From Psychrobacillus antarcticus (GTDB lineage: Bacteria; Bacillota; Bacilli; Bacillales_A; Planococcaceae), in assembly GCF_029533155.1 (NCBI RefSeq), contig NZ_JAIZDB010000006.1:204965-268964 (forward strand): DNA of 64,000 nt. Reading direction: 5' to 3'. A program made the position numbers and the translations under genes. The notes beneath the pieces are model-generated. The model was given only the letters and a program-made list of their open reading frames with translations, ran no database searches and was not told the DNA's origin. Of the stretch, positions 8,720-17,387 are shown piece by piece (positions within the stretch are counted from its first letter, which is position 1; the number at the start of each line of letters is the position of its first letter).

Positions 8720-9625
8720 TCATTTTGTATTGATAATTTGTTCCAAATCTTTGCTTATGTGAATGGATTTTAGTTTCTTTTCTTTTAAATACAGATGTGA
8801 ACCCATACCACCTAAATAGAATGTAGTTTGTTCCTGTTCACTTGCAAATTGATCGAGTCGCCGGATTAGTTTAGAATCCTTTTCAAAAGGCAGTGTGGTT
8901 GACGCTGACAGCAACACTATTTTAGGCTTTAACTTTTGGACTAGTGATTCTATTGCACCTGGAGCTGGCGAAGCACCTATTAACACAGTTTTCCAACCCC
9001 TCAGCATGAACTGAAGCAATACGATATGCATGGGTAGCTCATGATGTTCATCCGGTAAACAAGCACCAATAACTAACGGCGCATCATCCCTTATCTGAAA
9101 CGTTTTTCTTATTTGTATCAAGTAGTCACGAACACTCATACTAGATACTGCCTCTTGGTACTCATCCCACTCATCTCTTTCCCATCTGCCCCCTACTTCA
9201 TGCAGGAAAGGAATAATCACTTTACTTATAAATACTTCTAACCCTAATTGATGGTAGGCTTGCTGTAATATGAGGTTTAGTTCAACCTCGTCACAATGAC
9301 TGCCCTTTTCGAGTAACTGAATCACATAATCGTTAAAATTTCTGAATTCCGGTTGATCTGCTATAAAAAAAGATTCTACATTTTCAGGTTCTTTTTTTAT
9401 CATTTCTACCGCTTGTTTAATAGAAAACCCTTTTTCTGAAAGTGTCTTTACTTTTAATAGTGCATTTACATCCTTTTCTCTATATACTCTATATCCATTT
9501 TCTAATCGTTCAGGTTGTACAATTTCATAACGTTCTTCCCATTTACGGATAACTTGTTTAGACAAACCAGTGACATCTGAAACCTGCTGAATCGTAAATA
9601 TTCCAGTACTACGTGTTTGACTCAT
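8720..9625 (-). CDS. MerR regulator with cobalamin-binding domain (CarH/LitR-like)
   Basis: 301 residues. A MerR winged helix occupies residues 9-77 (FTIQQVSDVTGLSKQVIRKWEERY), a helical B12-cap domain about 95-175, and a Rossmann B12-binding domain about 183-300. The candidate lower-ligand histidine is His195 in PDEHHELPM. In light-sensing CarH the cap has W-x9-E-H; here it is Trp148-x9-Glu158-Ala159, so the histidine above the cobalt is missing. The gene is divergent from a small membrane protein gene 154 bp away. It may sense cobalamin, light or another ligand; photoreception is not assured. Confidence 0.85.
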   Translation of the reverse strand: MSQTRSTGIFTIQQVSDVTGLSKQVIRKWEERYEIVQPERLENGYRVYREKDVNALLKVKTLSEKGFSIKQAVEMIKKEPENVESFFIADQPEFRNFNDYVIQLLEKGSHCDEVELNLILQQAYHQLGLEVFISKVIIPFLHEVGGRWERDEWDEYQEAVSSMSVRDYLIQIRKTFQIRDDAPLVIGACLPDEHHELPMHIVLLQFMLRGWKTVLIGASPAPGAIESLVQKLKPKIVLLSASTTLPFEKDSKLIRRLDQFASEQEQTTFYLGGMGSHLYLKEKKLKSIHISKDLEQIINTK

Positions 9626-9722
9626 ATACGTTACCCCCTCTCATTGACACTAATTAATATCCATTAATAATGTTGGTATGCTACATTATATTTAAAAATA
9701 GTATAACATTCAACATACGAAC

Positions 9723-9770
9723 ATTATACAATCATTTGACGAAGATGGTTTAGATTTTTTTGATAGGATG
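9723..9770 (+). promoter_or_regulatory. Promoter element, copy 1 of shared 20-mer
   Basis: ATTATACAATCATTTGACGA (9723-9742) includes a -35-like TTGACG (9736-9741); the -10 is weak (TGATAG around 9761). The same element, 18 of 20 bases identical, lies at 10281-10300 before the ABC exporter. Both downstream genes also share the unusual ribosome site AGGATGTGA. A candidate operator for the divergent B12-MerR regulator. Confidence 0.5.
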
Positions 9771-9779
9771 TGATAAAAA

Positions 9780-10229
9780 GTGAAGTTAAACGATAAATTT
9801 TTCTTAAAAGTTACACTAGATGGGATTATTACAGGCTTAGCATTAACTTTATTTTTCAAAGCTATTCAACTCGGGACTGGCTATAAGGTCTATACATTAC
9901 TTTTGAACGTTGATTATTTACCAATATTAAAAGGGTTTAAATTTCCAGAAATAGTGGAAGTTCTATTTCATTTAATAGTGTCCATAGCACTTGCCGTAAT
10001 TTTAGTACTGATAATACAACAGCTTCAAATAATATCTAACATTAAAATTATCGCCATATGTATGCTAACTTGCTTCATCATTGGGGCTCTCTACTTTCCA
10101 ACAACTCTTTTATCAGATAGAACTCCACCCATTACTAGTATTCCATCACTAGTTTATTGGATAATAGGACATCTTTTGTATGGTTTCATTCTGGGTGTTT
10201 TATTGTCAAACAAGCACTCGAGCAGATAA
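9780..10229 (+). CDS. Four-helix membrane protein of unknown function
   Basis: 149 residues starting at GTG 9780 with AGGATGTGA upstream. Four hydrophobic segments (about 12-32, 57-82, 88-108, 122-142), short loops, no catalytic motif I can identify. It is placed between a divergent cobalamin-binding MerR gene and the HrtBA-like exporter and shares a promoter element with the latter, so it probably belongs to the same regulon. I do not recognise the family. Confidence 0.65.
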   Translation: MKLNDKFFLKVTLDGIITGLALTLFFKAIQLGTGYKVYTLLLNVDYLPILKGFKFPEIVEVLFHLIVSIALAVILVLIIQQLQIISNIKIIAICMLTCFIIGALYFPTTLLSDRTPPITSIPSLVYWIIGHLLYGFILGVLLSNKHSSR

Positions 10230-10258
10230 CCTCGTGCATAATGAGGTTATTTTTTATT
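10228..10258 (+). terminator. Terminator after the membrane protein gene
   Basis: AACCTC (10228-10233) pairs with GAGGTT (10243-10248), followed by ATTTTTTATTTT. It begins inside the stop codon. Confidence 0.75.
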
Positions 10259-10280
10259 TTGTATAATTAATTTAATAAAG

Positions 10281-10322
10281 ATTATACAAACATTAGACGA
10301 CAGGATTTTTTTATGTTATGCT
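10281..10322 (+). promoter_or_regulatory. Promoter of the ABC exporter, copy 2 of shared 20-mer
   Basis: ATTATACAAACATTAGACGA (10281-10300) followed after a 17-bp spacer by TATGCT (10317-10322), with TAGACG as -35. Compare the copy at 9723. The start site would fall near 10330, which rules out translation from the ATG at 10318. Confidence 0.6.
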
Positions 10323-10356
10323 TCTATTATCAAATTCACTAACAGGATGTGACCTT

Positions 10357-11427
10357 ATGTTTTTAGCATGGAATGAAATTAAAAAGAATAAGCTTCGCTT
10401 TACATTAATCATGGGAGTACTGATGTTAGTATCCTATTTAGTATTTTTCTTATCAGGGTTAGCAACAGGATTAGCTAGCTTAAATAGAGAAGCGGTAGAC
10501 AAATGGGATGCAACTGCAATTGTTCTAACCGAAGAATCAGATAAAAGTTTACCGCAATCTTCTCTTACCAATGAGGAAGTTGATGCTTTTAAAGACAACG
10601 AAACTGCTATTCTAGGACAATTAAATGCAATTGCCACAAATGGCGATGCCAAACAAAATATTTCTTTATTTGGTATAGATCCCGAGGAATTTATCATGCC
10701 TGATGTAACAGAAGGAGAAAAATTTGCAGGAATCAATGAAGTAATTGCAAGCGATACCCTAAAAGAAGATGGATTTGAACTAGGCGACGAACTTGAACTA
10801 TCTTCTACTGAAGAAAAATTAACGATTGTAGGTTTTACAGATAGTGCACGTTTCAACGCTGCTCCAGTTCTTTACGGCGAATTAGCTACTTTCCAAAAAG
10901 TTAAGTTTGGCGAAGGTGTCGCAGAAGATGAAACACAAATAAATGGGATTGTTATTCGTGGAGATGACTTGTCTTCTATCACTACCTCCAATGAAGATTT
11001 GGAAGTAATTGAAGTAGAAACATTTATAGAAAACCTACCAGGATATACAGAGCAAGCCTTAACATTGAACTTTATGATCTATTTCTTGTTTGCTATTTCT
11101 TCTGTCATTGTAGCAATCTTTCTATATGTATTAACAGTTCAAAAGATTAGTATGTTCGGAGTTATGAAAGCACAAGGTATTTCTAACGGCTATTTATCTC
11201 GTTCCGTAATTGCACAAACATTTTTATTGGCATTCATTGGGGTAGTTGTTGGTTTTGCTCTAACACTCATTTCAGGTGCATTCTTACCAGCTGCAGTTCC
11301 TGTATCCTTTGATATTCCAACTATGATTATTTACGGGGTTATCCTAATAATCGTTGCTATCCTTGGAGCTGTATTCTCGGTGTTAACAATCGTAAAAATT
11401 GATCCGCTTAAAGCGATAGGAGGTTAA
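10357..11427 (+). CDS. ABC exporter permease, HrtB/FtsX family
   Basis: About 356 residues from ATG 10357 (AGGATGTGA 3-4 bases upstream); an upstream in-frame ATG at 10318 lies inside the promoter. One membrane helix near the N-terminus (MLVSYLVFFLSGLATG), a large extracytoplasmic domain (about residues 40-225), then three helices at the C-terminus ending in VKIDPLKAIGG, the standard FtsX-type layout. With the ATPase encoded 4 bp downstream it resembles HrtBA haem exporters, which detoxify haem in Firmicutes. Haem as substrate is an inference; no HssRS sensor is nearby, and the neighbouring B12-MerR protein may be the regulator. Confidence 0.8.
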   Translation: MFLAWNEIKKNKLRFTLIMGVLMLVSYLVFFLSGLATGLASLNREAVDKWDATAIVLTEESDKSLPQSSLTNEEVDAFKDNETAILGQLNAIATNGDAKQNISLFGIDPEEFIMPDVTEGEKFAGINEVIASDTLKEDGFELGDELELSSTEEKLTIVGFTDSARFNAAPVLYGELATFQKVKFGEGVAEDETQINGIVIRGDDLSSITTSNEDLEVIEVETFIENLPGYTEQALTLNFMIYFLFAISSVIVAIFLYVLTVQKISMFGVMKAQGISNGYLSRSVIAQTFLLAFIGVVVGFALTLISGAFLPAAVPVSFDIPTMIIYGVILIIVAILGAVFSVLTIVKIDPLKAIGG

Positions 11428-11431
11428 TAAT

Positions 11432-12118
11432 TTGGCTATTTTAGAACTTAATAACGTAAAAAAATCGTTCGGCACTGGACATAAACAAGTGGACGCTTTA
11501 AAAGAAACAAACTTTTCCGCTGAGGCCGGCGAGTTAATAGCAGTCATTGGTCCTTCAGGATCAGGTAAAAGTACTTTTTTAACGATTGCAGGAGGACTAC
11601 AAACTCCTACAAGTGGTGGTATTTTAGTAAATAATCAGGATCTTGCTGATTTAAATGAAAAACAACGATCAAAAATTAGACTAAAAGAAATTGGATTTAT
11701 CTTGCAAGCATCAAATCTTATACCTTTTTTAAATGTCGATAATCAAATGAAACTATTAGATAATGTAAAAAAAGATAATATGACAAAAGATGAATTGAAT
11801 GCTTTATACGAAAATCTTGGCATTAAAGATTTACGAAAAAAATACCCTGCTGATTTATCTGGTGGGGAACGCCAACGTGTTGCAATCGCTAAAGCCTTAT
11901 ATAGCAAACCTTCCATACTCCTAGCAGATGAGCCTACTGCTTCGTTAGATTCTGAGAAAGCTTATGAAGTAATGGAACTATTAAAAAAAGAAACGAAACA
12001 AAATAAAACTACAACAATCGTCGTGACCCATGATACTCGCCTAATTGAGTATTGTGACAAAGTTTATGAAATGACTGATGGTGTACTAGAATTGAAGGAA
12101 AAACCTTCAAAAAATTAA
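11432..12118 (+). CDS. ABC exporter ATPase, HrtA-like
   Basis: 228 residues starting at TTG 11432, with GGAGG about 7 bases upstream. Walker A GPSGSGKST, Q-loop region IGFILQASNLIPFL (very typical of HrtA-like proteins), signature LSGGERQRVAIAKAL, Walker B ILLADEPTASLD and H-loop VVTHD. MacB/LolD-type ATPase working with the preceding FtsX permease, to which it is translationally close. Terminator follows. Confidence 0.87.
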   Translation: MAILELNNVKKSFGTGHKQVDALKETNFSAEAGELIAVIGPSGSGKSTFLTIAGGLQTPTSGGILVNNQDLADLNEKQRSKIRLKEIGFILQASNLIPFLNVDNQMKLLDNVKKDNMTKDELNALYENLGIKDLRKKYPADLSGGERQRVAIAKALYSKPSILLADEPTASLDSEKAYEVMELLKKETKQNKTTTIVVTHDTRLIEYCDKVYEMTDGVLELKEKPSKN

Positions 12119-12128
12119 TATAATTTGA

Positions 12129-12168
12129 ACCCTACGAATTTATGTTTAAACTCGTAGGTTTTTTTGTT
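12129..12168 (+). terminator. Terminator of the ABC exporter operon
   Basis: CCTACGA (12131-12137) pairs with TCGTAGG (12152-12158), followed by a T-run. Confidence 0.8.
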
Positions 12169-12270
12169 TTCCGTCATTTGTGATATATTGTATACATGTT
12201 TTCTCACAATTTTATTAAAAATTATGATATCATAAAACATAAAATTTCATTTGCGTTAGGAGTGCTCGTA

Positions 12271-13446
12271 TTGAAAGTTCAACCATCTACAAAAATGTCC
12301 TTATTTGAAAAAGCGATTTTTGGTGATTTGAAAGCCGCTGCAGCTGTCAAGCAAGCTCAAGGCTTTGAATTATATGACTTAAGCTTAGGTAGTCCTGACC
12401 TTCCACCAGATGAACGTGTAAGAAAAGTATTGTCAGATTTAAGCTATGCAACTGATACATATGGTTATATGCTTTCGGGAACTACACGCTTTAATGAGGC
12501 CGTTGCAGATTATTATAAACGTCGCTCCAATGTTGTATTGGATCCAAAGACACAGATTGTTCAAACGATGGGTTCACAAGAAGGACTTGTCCATCTTCCA
12601 ATTGCCTTTTGTGATGTAGGTGATATTATCCTTACAACAAATCCGGGTTATGTAGCCTATGATGCAGGTATAAAACTTGCTGGTGCTGCACCCTATTATA
12701 TGGAGTTATTAGAAGAAAACAGGTTTTTACCTGATTTAGATGCAATACCCGAAGAAATTGCGATGAAGGCAAAACTAATGATATTAAATTTACCTGGAAA
12801 CCCAGTTCCGGCTATGCCTGATCCTATTTTCTTTGAAAAAGTCGTTGCCTTTGCCAATAAATACAATGTAATTATTCTACACGATGCGGCTTATTCAGAA
12901 TTCTATTTTACCGGAGATTCACCAAGTAGCTTCCTATCTACACCAGGAGCCTTAGAAGTAGGGATGGAGATTAACTCTTTATCAAAATCCTTTAGCCTAG
13001 CTGGTACACGAATTGCTTATATTGCTGGAAATGCAGAGATGATCGATATTATGAAGCAGCTAAAGTCTAATTTAGATTTTGGGATTTACGGTCCGATTCA
13101 AGAAGCTGGTATTGTTGCCTTAAACCATGCAGAGGAAATAACAGATCATTTACGCAAGGTATTTTCAGAAAGACACGATTTCCTCAAAAATGCATTAACT
13201 GATCTTGGCTGGAAAGTTGCTCCTTCTACTGGTGGAATGTTTGTTTGGGCAAAATATCCATATGAGATGAATGACAAGGATTTCGTCTTTGAAGTAATTG
13301 ATCAAACCGGTGTAGTGATGGTACCAGGAACCGTTTTCGGATCCGCTGGAGCAGGTTATGTTCGCGTTGCATTAGTACAGGATATTGATGTATTGCGACA
13401 AGCAGTGGAACAATTGAAGAAGTTAAAAGTACTTACTATTTGCTAA
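12271..13446 (+). CDS. PLP-dependent aminotransferase, class I/II
   Basis: 391 residues from TTG 12271, which has TTAGGAG 8 bases upstream; an ATG at 12196 lacks a ribosome site. Fold type I aminotransferase, AlaT/PatA/DapL-like. Visible features: SLGSPDLPP near residue 40, the NLPGNPVPA substrate loop, HDAAYSEF with the PLP-nitrogen Asp and the Tyr, and the Schiff-base lysine in NSLSKSFSLAGTRI. The common NNPTG is changed to GNPVP. It probably uses alanine, aspartate or diaminopimelate-like substrates; this cannot be decided from motifs alone. It is a single-gene unit. Confidence 0.83.
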   Translation: MKVQPSTKMSLFEKAIFGDLKAAAAVKQAQGFELYDLSLGSPDLPPDERVRKVLSDLSYATDTYGYMLSGTTRFNEAVADYYKRRSNVVLDPKTQIVQTMGSQEGLVHLPIAFCDVGDIILTTNPGYVAYDAGIKLAGAAPYYMELLEENRFLPDLDAIPEEIAMKAKLMILNLPGNPVPAMPDPIFFEKVVAFANKYNVIILHDAAYSEFYFTGDSPSSFLSTPGALEVGMEINSLSKSFSLAGTRIAYIAGNAEMIDIMKQLKSNLDFGIYGPIQEAGIVALNHAEEITDHLRKVFSERHDFLKNALTDLGWKVAPSTGGMFVWAKYPYEMNDKDFVFEVIDQTGVVMVPGTVFGSAGAGYVRVALVQDIDVLRQAVEQLKKLKVLTIC

Positions 13447-13457
13447 ATATTATAGTT

Positions 13458-13501
13458 AAAAAGCAATCTCTAGTCTATTTCTGGACTAAAGACTGCTTTT
13501 T
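13458..13501. terminator. Bidirectional terminator
   Basis: AAAAAGCA (13458-13465) pairs with TGCTTTTT (13494-13501), with a second inner stem TAGTC/GACTA. It serves the aminotransferase and the convergent GGDEF gene, whose stop codon starts in it. Confidence 0.75.
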
Positions 13502-14834
13502 AATTGGAGCGATTAAAACCGACTAGATTTTTACCAGCATTTTTAGCATCATACATAGCCCTGTCAGCTTCTCTAAAAACTGATGTAGTTGTAGATCCGT
13601 TTAAAGAGGATAACGCAATCCCAATACTCGCAGTAATATTCAATACGTGACCATTGATTGACCATGGAGCAATGATCGCTTGCTGAATACCTTCTGCTTT
13701 TTCCACGATCTGATCTTCCTTATGAATATTCGCTATTAAAGCGATAAACTCATCTCCCCCTAGCCTTGCTACAAAGTCTAGAGGATCTAATGCGCTACTC
13801 AACCTATTAGCCAATTCTTGAATAACATCGTCTCCAGTTTCATGTCCAAAATTATCGTTGATTTGTTTAAATTCATCAATGTCAATAAGGATAACTGCAA
13901 AGACTTCACCTGTTTTTTCTTCTAGTTCTATAACTTCCTGAAGTCTACTTTTGAAAAAACGTCTGTTAGGTAGCCCTGTTAAAGAATCATGGTAGGCAAA
14001 ATATTGTAATTTTTCTTCATTCTCTTTTTGTAACGAAATATCACGTGCAATTAATAGCATATATTTAAACTTTCCGTTTTCAGAGAATACTGGAGTGCCA
14101 TTTATTTCCGTCCAAATCCACCCTTTCTTTAAATGCATTGCTTTTAGCTGGACTTTGTATGGATTTTTGTTATGAATTGATTCGTTGAAAAGTTTTTCCA
14201 AATTCGCTATGTCATCCGGATGTATATTATAAAAAGAGTGCTTCTCCCCAACTTGTTGGTTGTCATATTCAAATATTTCTTTACTAGAAGGTGAAACATA
14301 TAAGTACTCCTGCTTATCATTCATTAAAAAAATTACGTCTTGTATATTTTCTGCTATAATTTGAAATTTTTCTTCACTATCAATATATTTACTAGCAAGT
14401 TTATCTAGTTCTCTCATATCTTTTATCACAACGAAAATACCTGTTCGACTTCCTTTTAACATAATGGGAGTTAGCTTCACTAGGCATCCAATCGGAGACC
14501 CTAATTTGTCCAAAAAATTAAAACGATAATCTCTCAGTTCCCCACTCAACGCTAGCGTAAAACATTCTTTTGCATCTTCTTGGTCTTTTGGTTCTACAAA
14601 GTCGATAAAGATGTTGCCTATCAGTTCCTCCACAGAATAACCACTCAATTGTTGCAACGCTAGATTTCCACTAATAATATATCCTTCCAAATCAAGCTTA
14701 AATATAGCATCAGGATTATTATCGAACAAAGATCTATATTCGGATTCTGTCGCTGTTAACTGATTTCGGCTTTTTTCATTTTCTATTTCAGAATTCGTAA
14801 GCGCTTTCATCAATGATAACTGTTCCTTCCCCAT
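13500..14834 (-). CDS. PAS-PAS-GGDEF protein, probable diguanylate cyclase
   Basis: 444 residues from ATG 14834 (GAGG 9 bases upstream; ATG 14840 would sit on the ribosome site). An N-terminal coiled coil (about 1-30) is followed by PAS1 (about 32-145, SLFDNNPDAIFKLD), PAS2 with PAC (about 155-275, IAENIQDVIFLMND) and a GGDEF domain (about 280-444). The active motif is intact, RLGGDEF near residue 358, so c-di-GMP synthesis is likely. The inhibitory RxxD site five residues upstream is DPLD, lacking the arginine, so product inhibition may be lost. No membrane segment, so cytosolic. Confidence 0.88.
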   Translation of the reverse strand: MGKEQLSLMKALTNSEIENEKSRNQLTATESEYRSLFDNNPDAIFKLDLEGYIISGNLALQQLSGYSVEELIGNIFIDFVEPKDQEDAKECFTLALSGELRDYRFNFLDKLGSPIGCLVKLTPIMLKGSRTGIFVVIKDMRELDKLASKYIDSEEKFQIIAENIQDVIFLMNDKQEYLYVSPSSKEIFEYDNQQVGEKHSFYNIHPDDIANLEKLFNESIHNKNPYKVQLKAMHLKKGWIWTEINGTPVFSENGKFKYMLLIARDISLQKENEEKLQYFAYHDSLTGLPNRRFFKSRLQEVIELEEKTGEVFAVILIDIDEFKQINDNFGHETGDDVIQELANRLSSALDPLDFVARLGGDEFIALIANIHKEDQIVEKAEGIQQAIIAPWSINGHVLNITASIGIALSSLNGSTTTSVFREADRAMYDAKNAGKNLVGFNRSN

Positions 14835-14905
14835 GTTCATTCACCTCATTTAACTTAAGTAGTTTATTATTTATATTTAAACATACACGACCAAGCTTTG
14901 CGAGT

Positions 14906-14948
14906 AAAAAAAAGACCAAAAGTGAACTAGACAGGAATCTGCCTAGTT
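14906..14948 (-). terminator. Terminator of the MATE gene
   Basis: On the minus strand AACTAGGCAG pairs with CTGTCTAGTT (10 bp, one G-U), followed 10 bases later by eight T. The stem overlaps the stop codon. Confidence 0.7.
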
Positions 14949-16328
14949 ATCTCTTAGTCCATCTTCCTTACCAGTAGGATGTACAAGTGCAAACCTTTCC
15001 CAGCGCCTACTTTTCCATCTGAAGAACATAATTGTAGCGCGAGTCCATTCATCTGCAGCTATTGCTAGCCAAACACCAACTAAACCTAAATCCAGTACAA
15101 AAACCAAAAAGTATCCTAAAGGCAAACTCATCAATACCATAGACAAGGCTCCTATAAATACCGGGAAAGTTGCATCCCCTGCAGCGCGTAAGGAATTGAT
15201 AATGACAATATTTAACGTACGTCCGGTTTCTAATAGAAAACTTAGTAATAATACAGATGCACCTATCTCAATAATTTCCTTATTGTCTGTGAATAGTCCC
15301 ATTAAAGGATAACGTAGAATTATTACGACCGTTACCATTGTTACCGTAAAAATTATAGCCCACTTCAGACTAAACCATACCGATTTATATGCTTCGTCTT
15401 TTTCATTTGCCCCTACAAATCGTCCGACAATAATAGCAGTTCCCATTCCAATTGCAATAGCAAATAAGTAAGTGAACATCGATATATTCACAGCGTATTG
15501 CCTTGCCGCCAATGATTCAGCTCCTAAATAGGTAACATAGTATAAGAATACGATTTGACAGCCTTGGTATAAAATCTGTTCAAATGCAGAAGGAAGACCA
15601 ATCCGTAAAATCTTTGTCACATATTCTTTAGTTAGAGTAAAGTAATAATGAACCTTCACACGATACTCCATCACCTGATAAAGCAGCCAGAAGAATACTA
15701 GCATTGCTATAAAACGACTTAGAACGGATGAAATAGCTGCACCTTGAACCCCTAACTCTGGAAATCCAAATTTCCCAAAAATCAACGCATAGTTCCCAAT
15801 TACGTGGAAAATATTCATCCCAAGCGAAACAAACATTGTCTGTTTTGTATACCCGTGTACACGGATAATAGCTGCCAGTGCATTAATAATCGCCTGTAAA
15901 AAAATAGCCCCGCCGACAATCGTCAAATATTGATGCGCATGAACTAACACATCTCCTTGCAGATTCATAGCAATCATCATACGCTTTGAGAAGAGAATAA
16001 ACCCAATACTTAGGACGACTCCCACACATAAGTTTAATGTCACTGCTAAACCTGAAATCTTCGATGCCTCTTCAAATCGTTTCGAACCTAGATACTGAGA
16101 GACGACAATTGCTGCTCCATTTCCGACAACTTCTAAAACTAAGATAGCTATATGAATATACTGATTTGCCGCTCCTACTCCTGATACCGCATCATCTGAA
16201 AGCGCACTGAGCATAAATGTATCCGCAATCCCCATTAACATAAACAAAAATACTTCTAAAAATATGGGCCAAGTCAATGTGAACAAATTTAACTTTTCGC
16301 CTAAATTGTTTTTTTTAGTGACTATCAC
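14943..16328 (-). CDS. MATE family multidrug/sodium antiporter
   Basis: 461 residues, twelve predicted membrane helices in two six-helix halves, starting at GTG 16328 with GAAGG 8 bases upstream. The MatE signature is visible in each half (LMGIADTFMLSALSDDAVSGVG near residue 35 and the related ALAAIIRVHGYTKQTM). NorM/YeeO-like proteins expel cationic drugs or metabolites using Na+ or H+. It stands alone, between the GGDEF gene and a small gene of unknown function. Confidence 0.87.
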   Translation of the reverse strand: MIVTKKNNLGEKLNLFTLTWPIFLEVFLFMLMGIADTFMLSALSDDAVSGVGAANQYIHIAILVLEVVGNGAAIVVSQYLGSKRFEEASKISGLAVTLNLCVGVVLSIGFILFSKRMMIAMNLQGDVLVHAHQYLTIVGGAIFLQAIINALAAIIRVHGYTKQTMFVSLGMNIFHVIGNYALIFGKFGFPELGVQGAAISSVLSRFIAMLVFFWLLYQVMEYRVKVHYYFTLTKEYVTKILRIGLPSAFEQILYQGCQIVFLYYVTYLGAESLAARQYAVNISMFTYLFAIAIGMGTAIIVGRFVGANEKDEAYKSVWFSLKWAIIFTVTMVTVVIILRYPLMGLFTDNKEIIEIGASVLLLSFLLETGRTLNIVIINSLRAAGDATFPVFIGALSMVLMSLPLGYFLVFVLDLGLVGVWLAIAADEWTRATIMFFRWKSRRWERFALVHPTGKEDGLRDN

Positions 16329-16418
16329 TGTAATTCCTTCTTTATCATGATATTTTCAATAAGAAGAATCTTACCATAGAAAATGTATTTTTCCTATAGG
16401 TTAATAGGGAAATGAAAA

Positions 16419-16451
16419 CACGTTTGACTATTGGAGCGGCAGTCAAACGTG
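16419..16451 (-). terminator. Terminator after the 16.5-kb hypothetical gene
   Basis: CACGTTTGACT (16419-16429) pairs perfectly with AGTCAAACGTG (16441-16451); TTTTCATTT follows on the minus strand. Confidence 0.75.
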
Positions 16452-16460
16452 CACTTTATG

Positions 16461-16811
16461 CTATTCTATTTCTACATGCTTATGAATGTATTCCTTGATC
16501 TCTGGAATAGATAACTCTATTTCATATGTCATAAGGTTATCCTTCACATATGCTAGCTTGTTTCGCTCCACAGCATCGGATTGAATGTGTAATACATTAT
16601 CTATATACAATATTCCTTCATTAGTAATCATTCGGTCATGGTCACTCAACAAGCCCTGTTCGTTTAGTATCCTTTGAATGCTAGTCAAATTATCTCCTAG
16701 TGCTGTTGTTAAAACTTCCCCTAGCTCATTTGCATTTTCATCATTTTTCTCTAAGAAGTTACAAACATAATACGCGAGAAGTATTTGTTCCTTTTCCGCT
16801 AATTTCCCCAT
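16461..16811 (-). CDS. Hypothetical protein, possible winged-helix (YjcQ-like)
   Basis: 116 residues from ATG 16811, which is preceded by GGGGAG; an in-frame ATG at 16829 has a poorer site. Soluble, acidic, mostly helical. The pattern (helical N-terminus, then LTSIQRILNEQGLLSDHDRMI and ITNEGILYIDNVL) is like the small YjcQ/winged-helix proteins of Bacillus, where the last strand pair forms the wing. I cannot name a function. It ends with its own terminator. Confidence 0.6.
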   Translation of the reverse strand: MGKLAEKEQILLAYYVCNFLEKNDENANELGEVLTTALGDNLTSIQRILNEQGLLSDHDRMITNEGILYIDNVLHIQSDAVERNKLAYVKDNLMTYEIELSIPEIKEYIHKHVEIE

Positions 16812-16905
16812 TATTTCTCCCCATTTCATCTTTTTACCTATTATTCCTTTTTTCTATACTGTTTAAACATAAAAAGTTAAATGGAGTCTAGCAGGATTTT
16901 GTGGT

Positions 16906-17382
16906 TTATTCAGAAACGACTTTTGCGATGTCTTCTTTTATCGATTCCGGGCTATCAGTTGGTGCATATCTTTTTATAATTTTACCGTTTTTATCGACAA
17001 GAAATTTAGTGAAATTCCATTTAATACTTTTCGATAAGATGCCTTTACTGTTCGTAGTTAAATATTGGAAAAGTGGGTGTGCCTCTTTGCCATTCAGCTT
17101 AGTCATTTCATGCATAGGGAAGGTTACCCCATAGCTCATTCGACATGCTTGCTCGGCCTCTTCTGCGTTACTTAACTCTTGTTTAAATTGGTTCGAAGGG
17201 AAACCTAATACAACAAGACCATCTTCTTTATACTCGCTATATATTTTTTCAAGACCATCAAATTGACCGCTTAGTCCACATTTAGTTGCTGTGTTTACGA
17301 TAAGCATCGGCTTTCCCTTATACTCATTTAATTCGTATTCTTGGCCATCGGATTTTTTCACTTTAATATCATAAATACTCAT
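16906..17382 (-). CDS. Glutathione peroxidase-family (thiol) peroxidase
   Basis: 158 residues from ATG 17382, which has GGAGG 10 bases upstream. Thioredoxin fold peroxidase of the BsaA/GPx type. The catalytic triad is visible: Cys35 in NTATKCGLSGQF (cysteine rather than selenocysteine), Gln65 in FPSNQF and Trp122 in KWNFTKFLVD. In bacilli lacking glutathione such enzymes use thioredoxin or bacillithiol. It is third in an operon with ohr and ohrR (the ohrR stop is just 5 bases upstream), so it probably removes organic hydroperoxides under OhrR control. Confidence 0.9.
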   Translation of the reverse strand: MSIYDIKVKKSDGQEYELNEYKGKPMLIVNTATKCGLSGQFDGLEKIYSEYKEDGLVVLGFPSNQFKQELSNAEEAEQACRMSYGVTFPMHEMTKLNGKEAHPLFQYLTTNSKGILSKSIKWNFTKFLVDKNGKIIKRYAPTDSPESIKEDIAKVVSE

Positions 17383-17387
17383 ACTTC

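Noticed and set aside
8720..9625. Calling the MerR-B12 protein a light sensor
   Set aside because: The histidine of the W-x9-EH motif is absent, so photoreception cannot be assumed.
10318..10356. Extended N-terminus of the FtsX permease from ATG 10318
   Set aside because: It would begin inside the -10 box of the promoter; ATG 10357 has the ribosome site.
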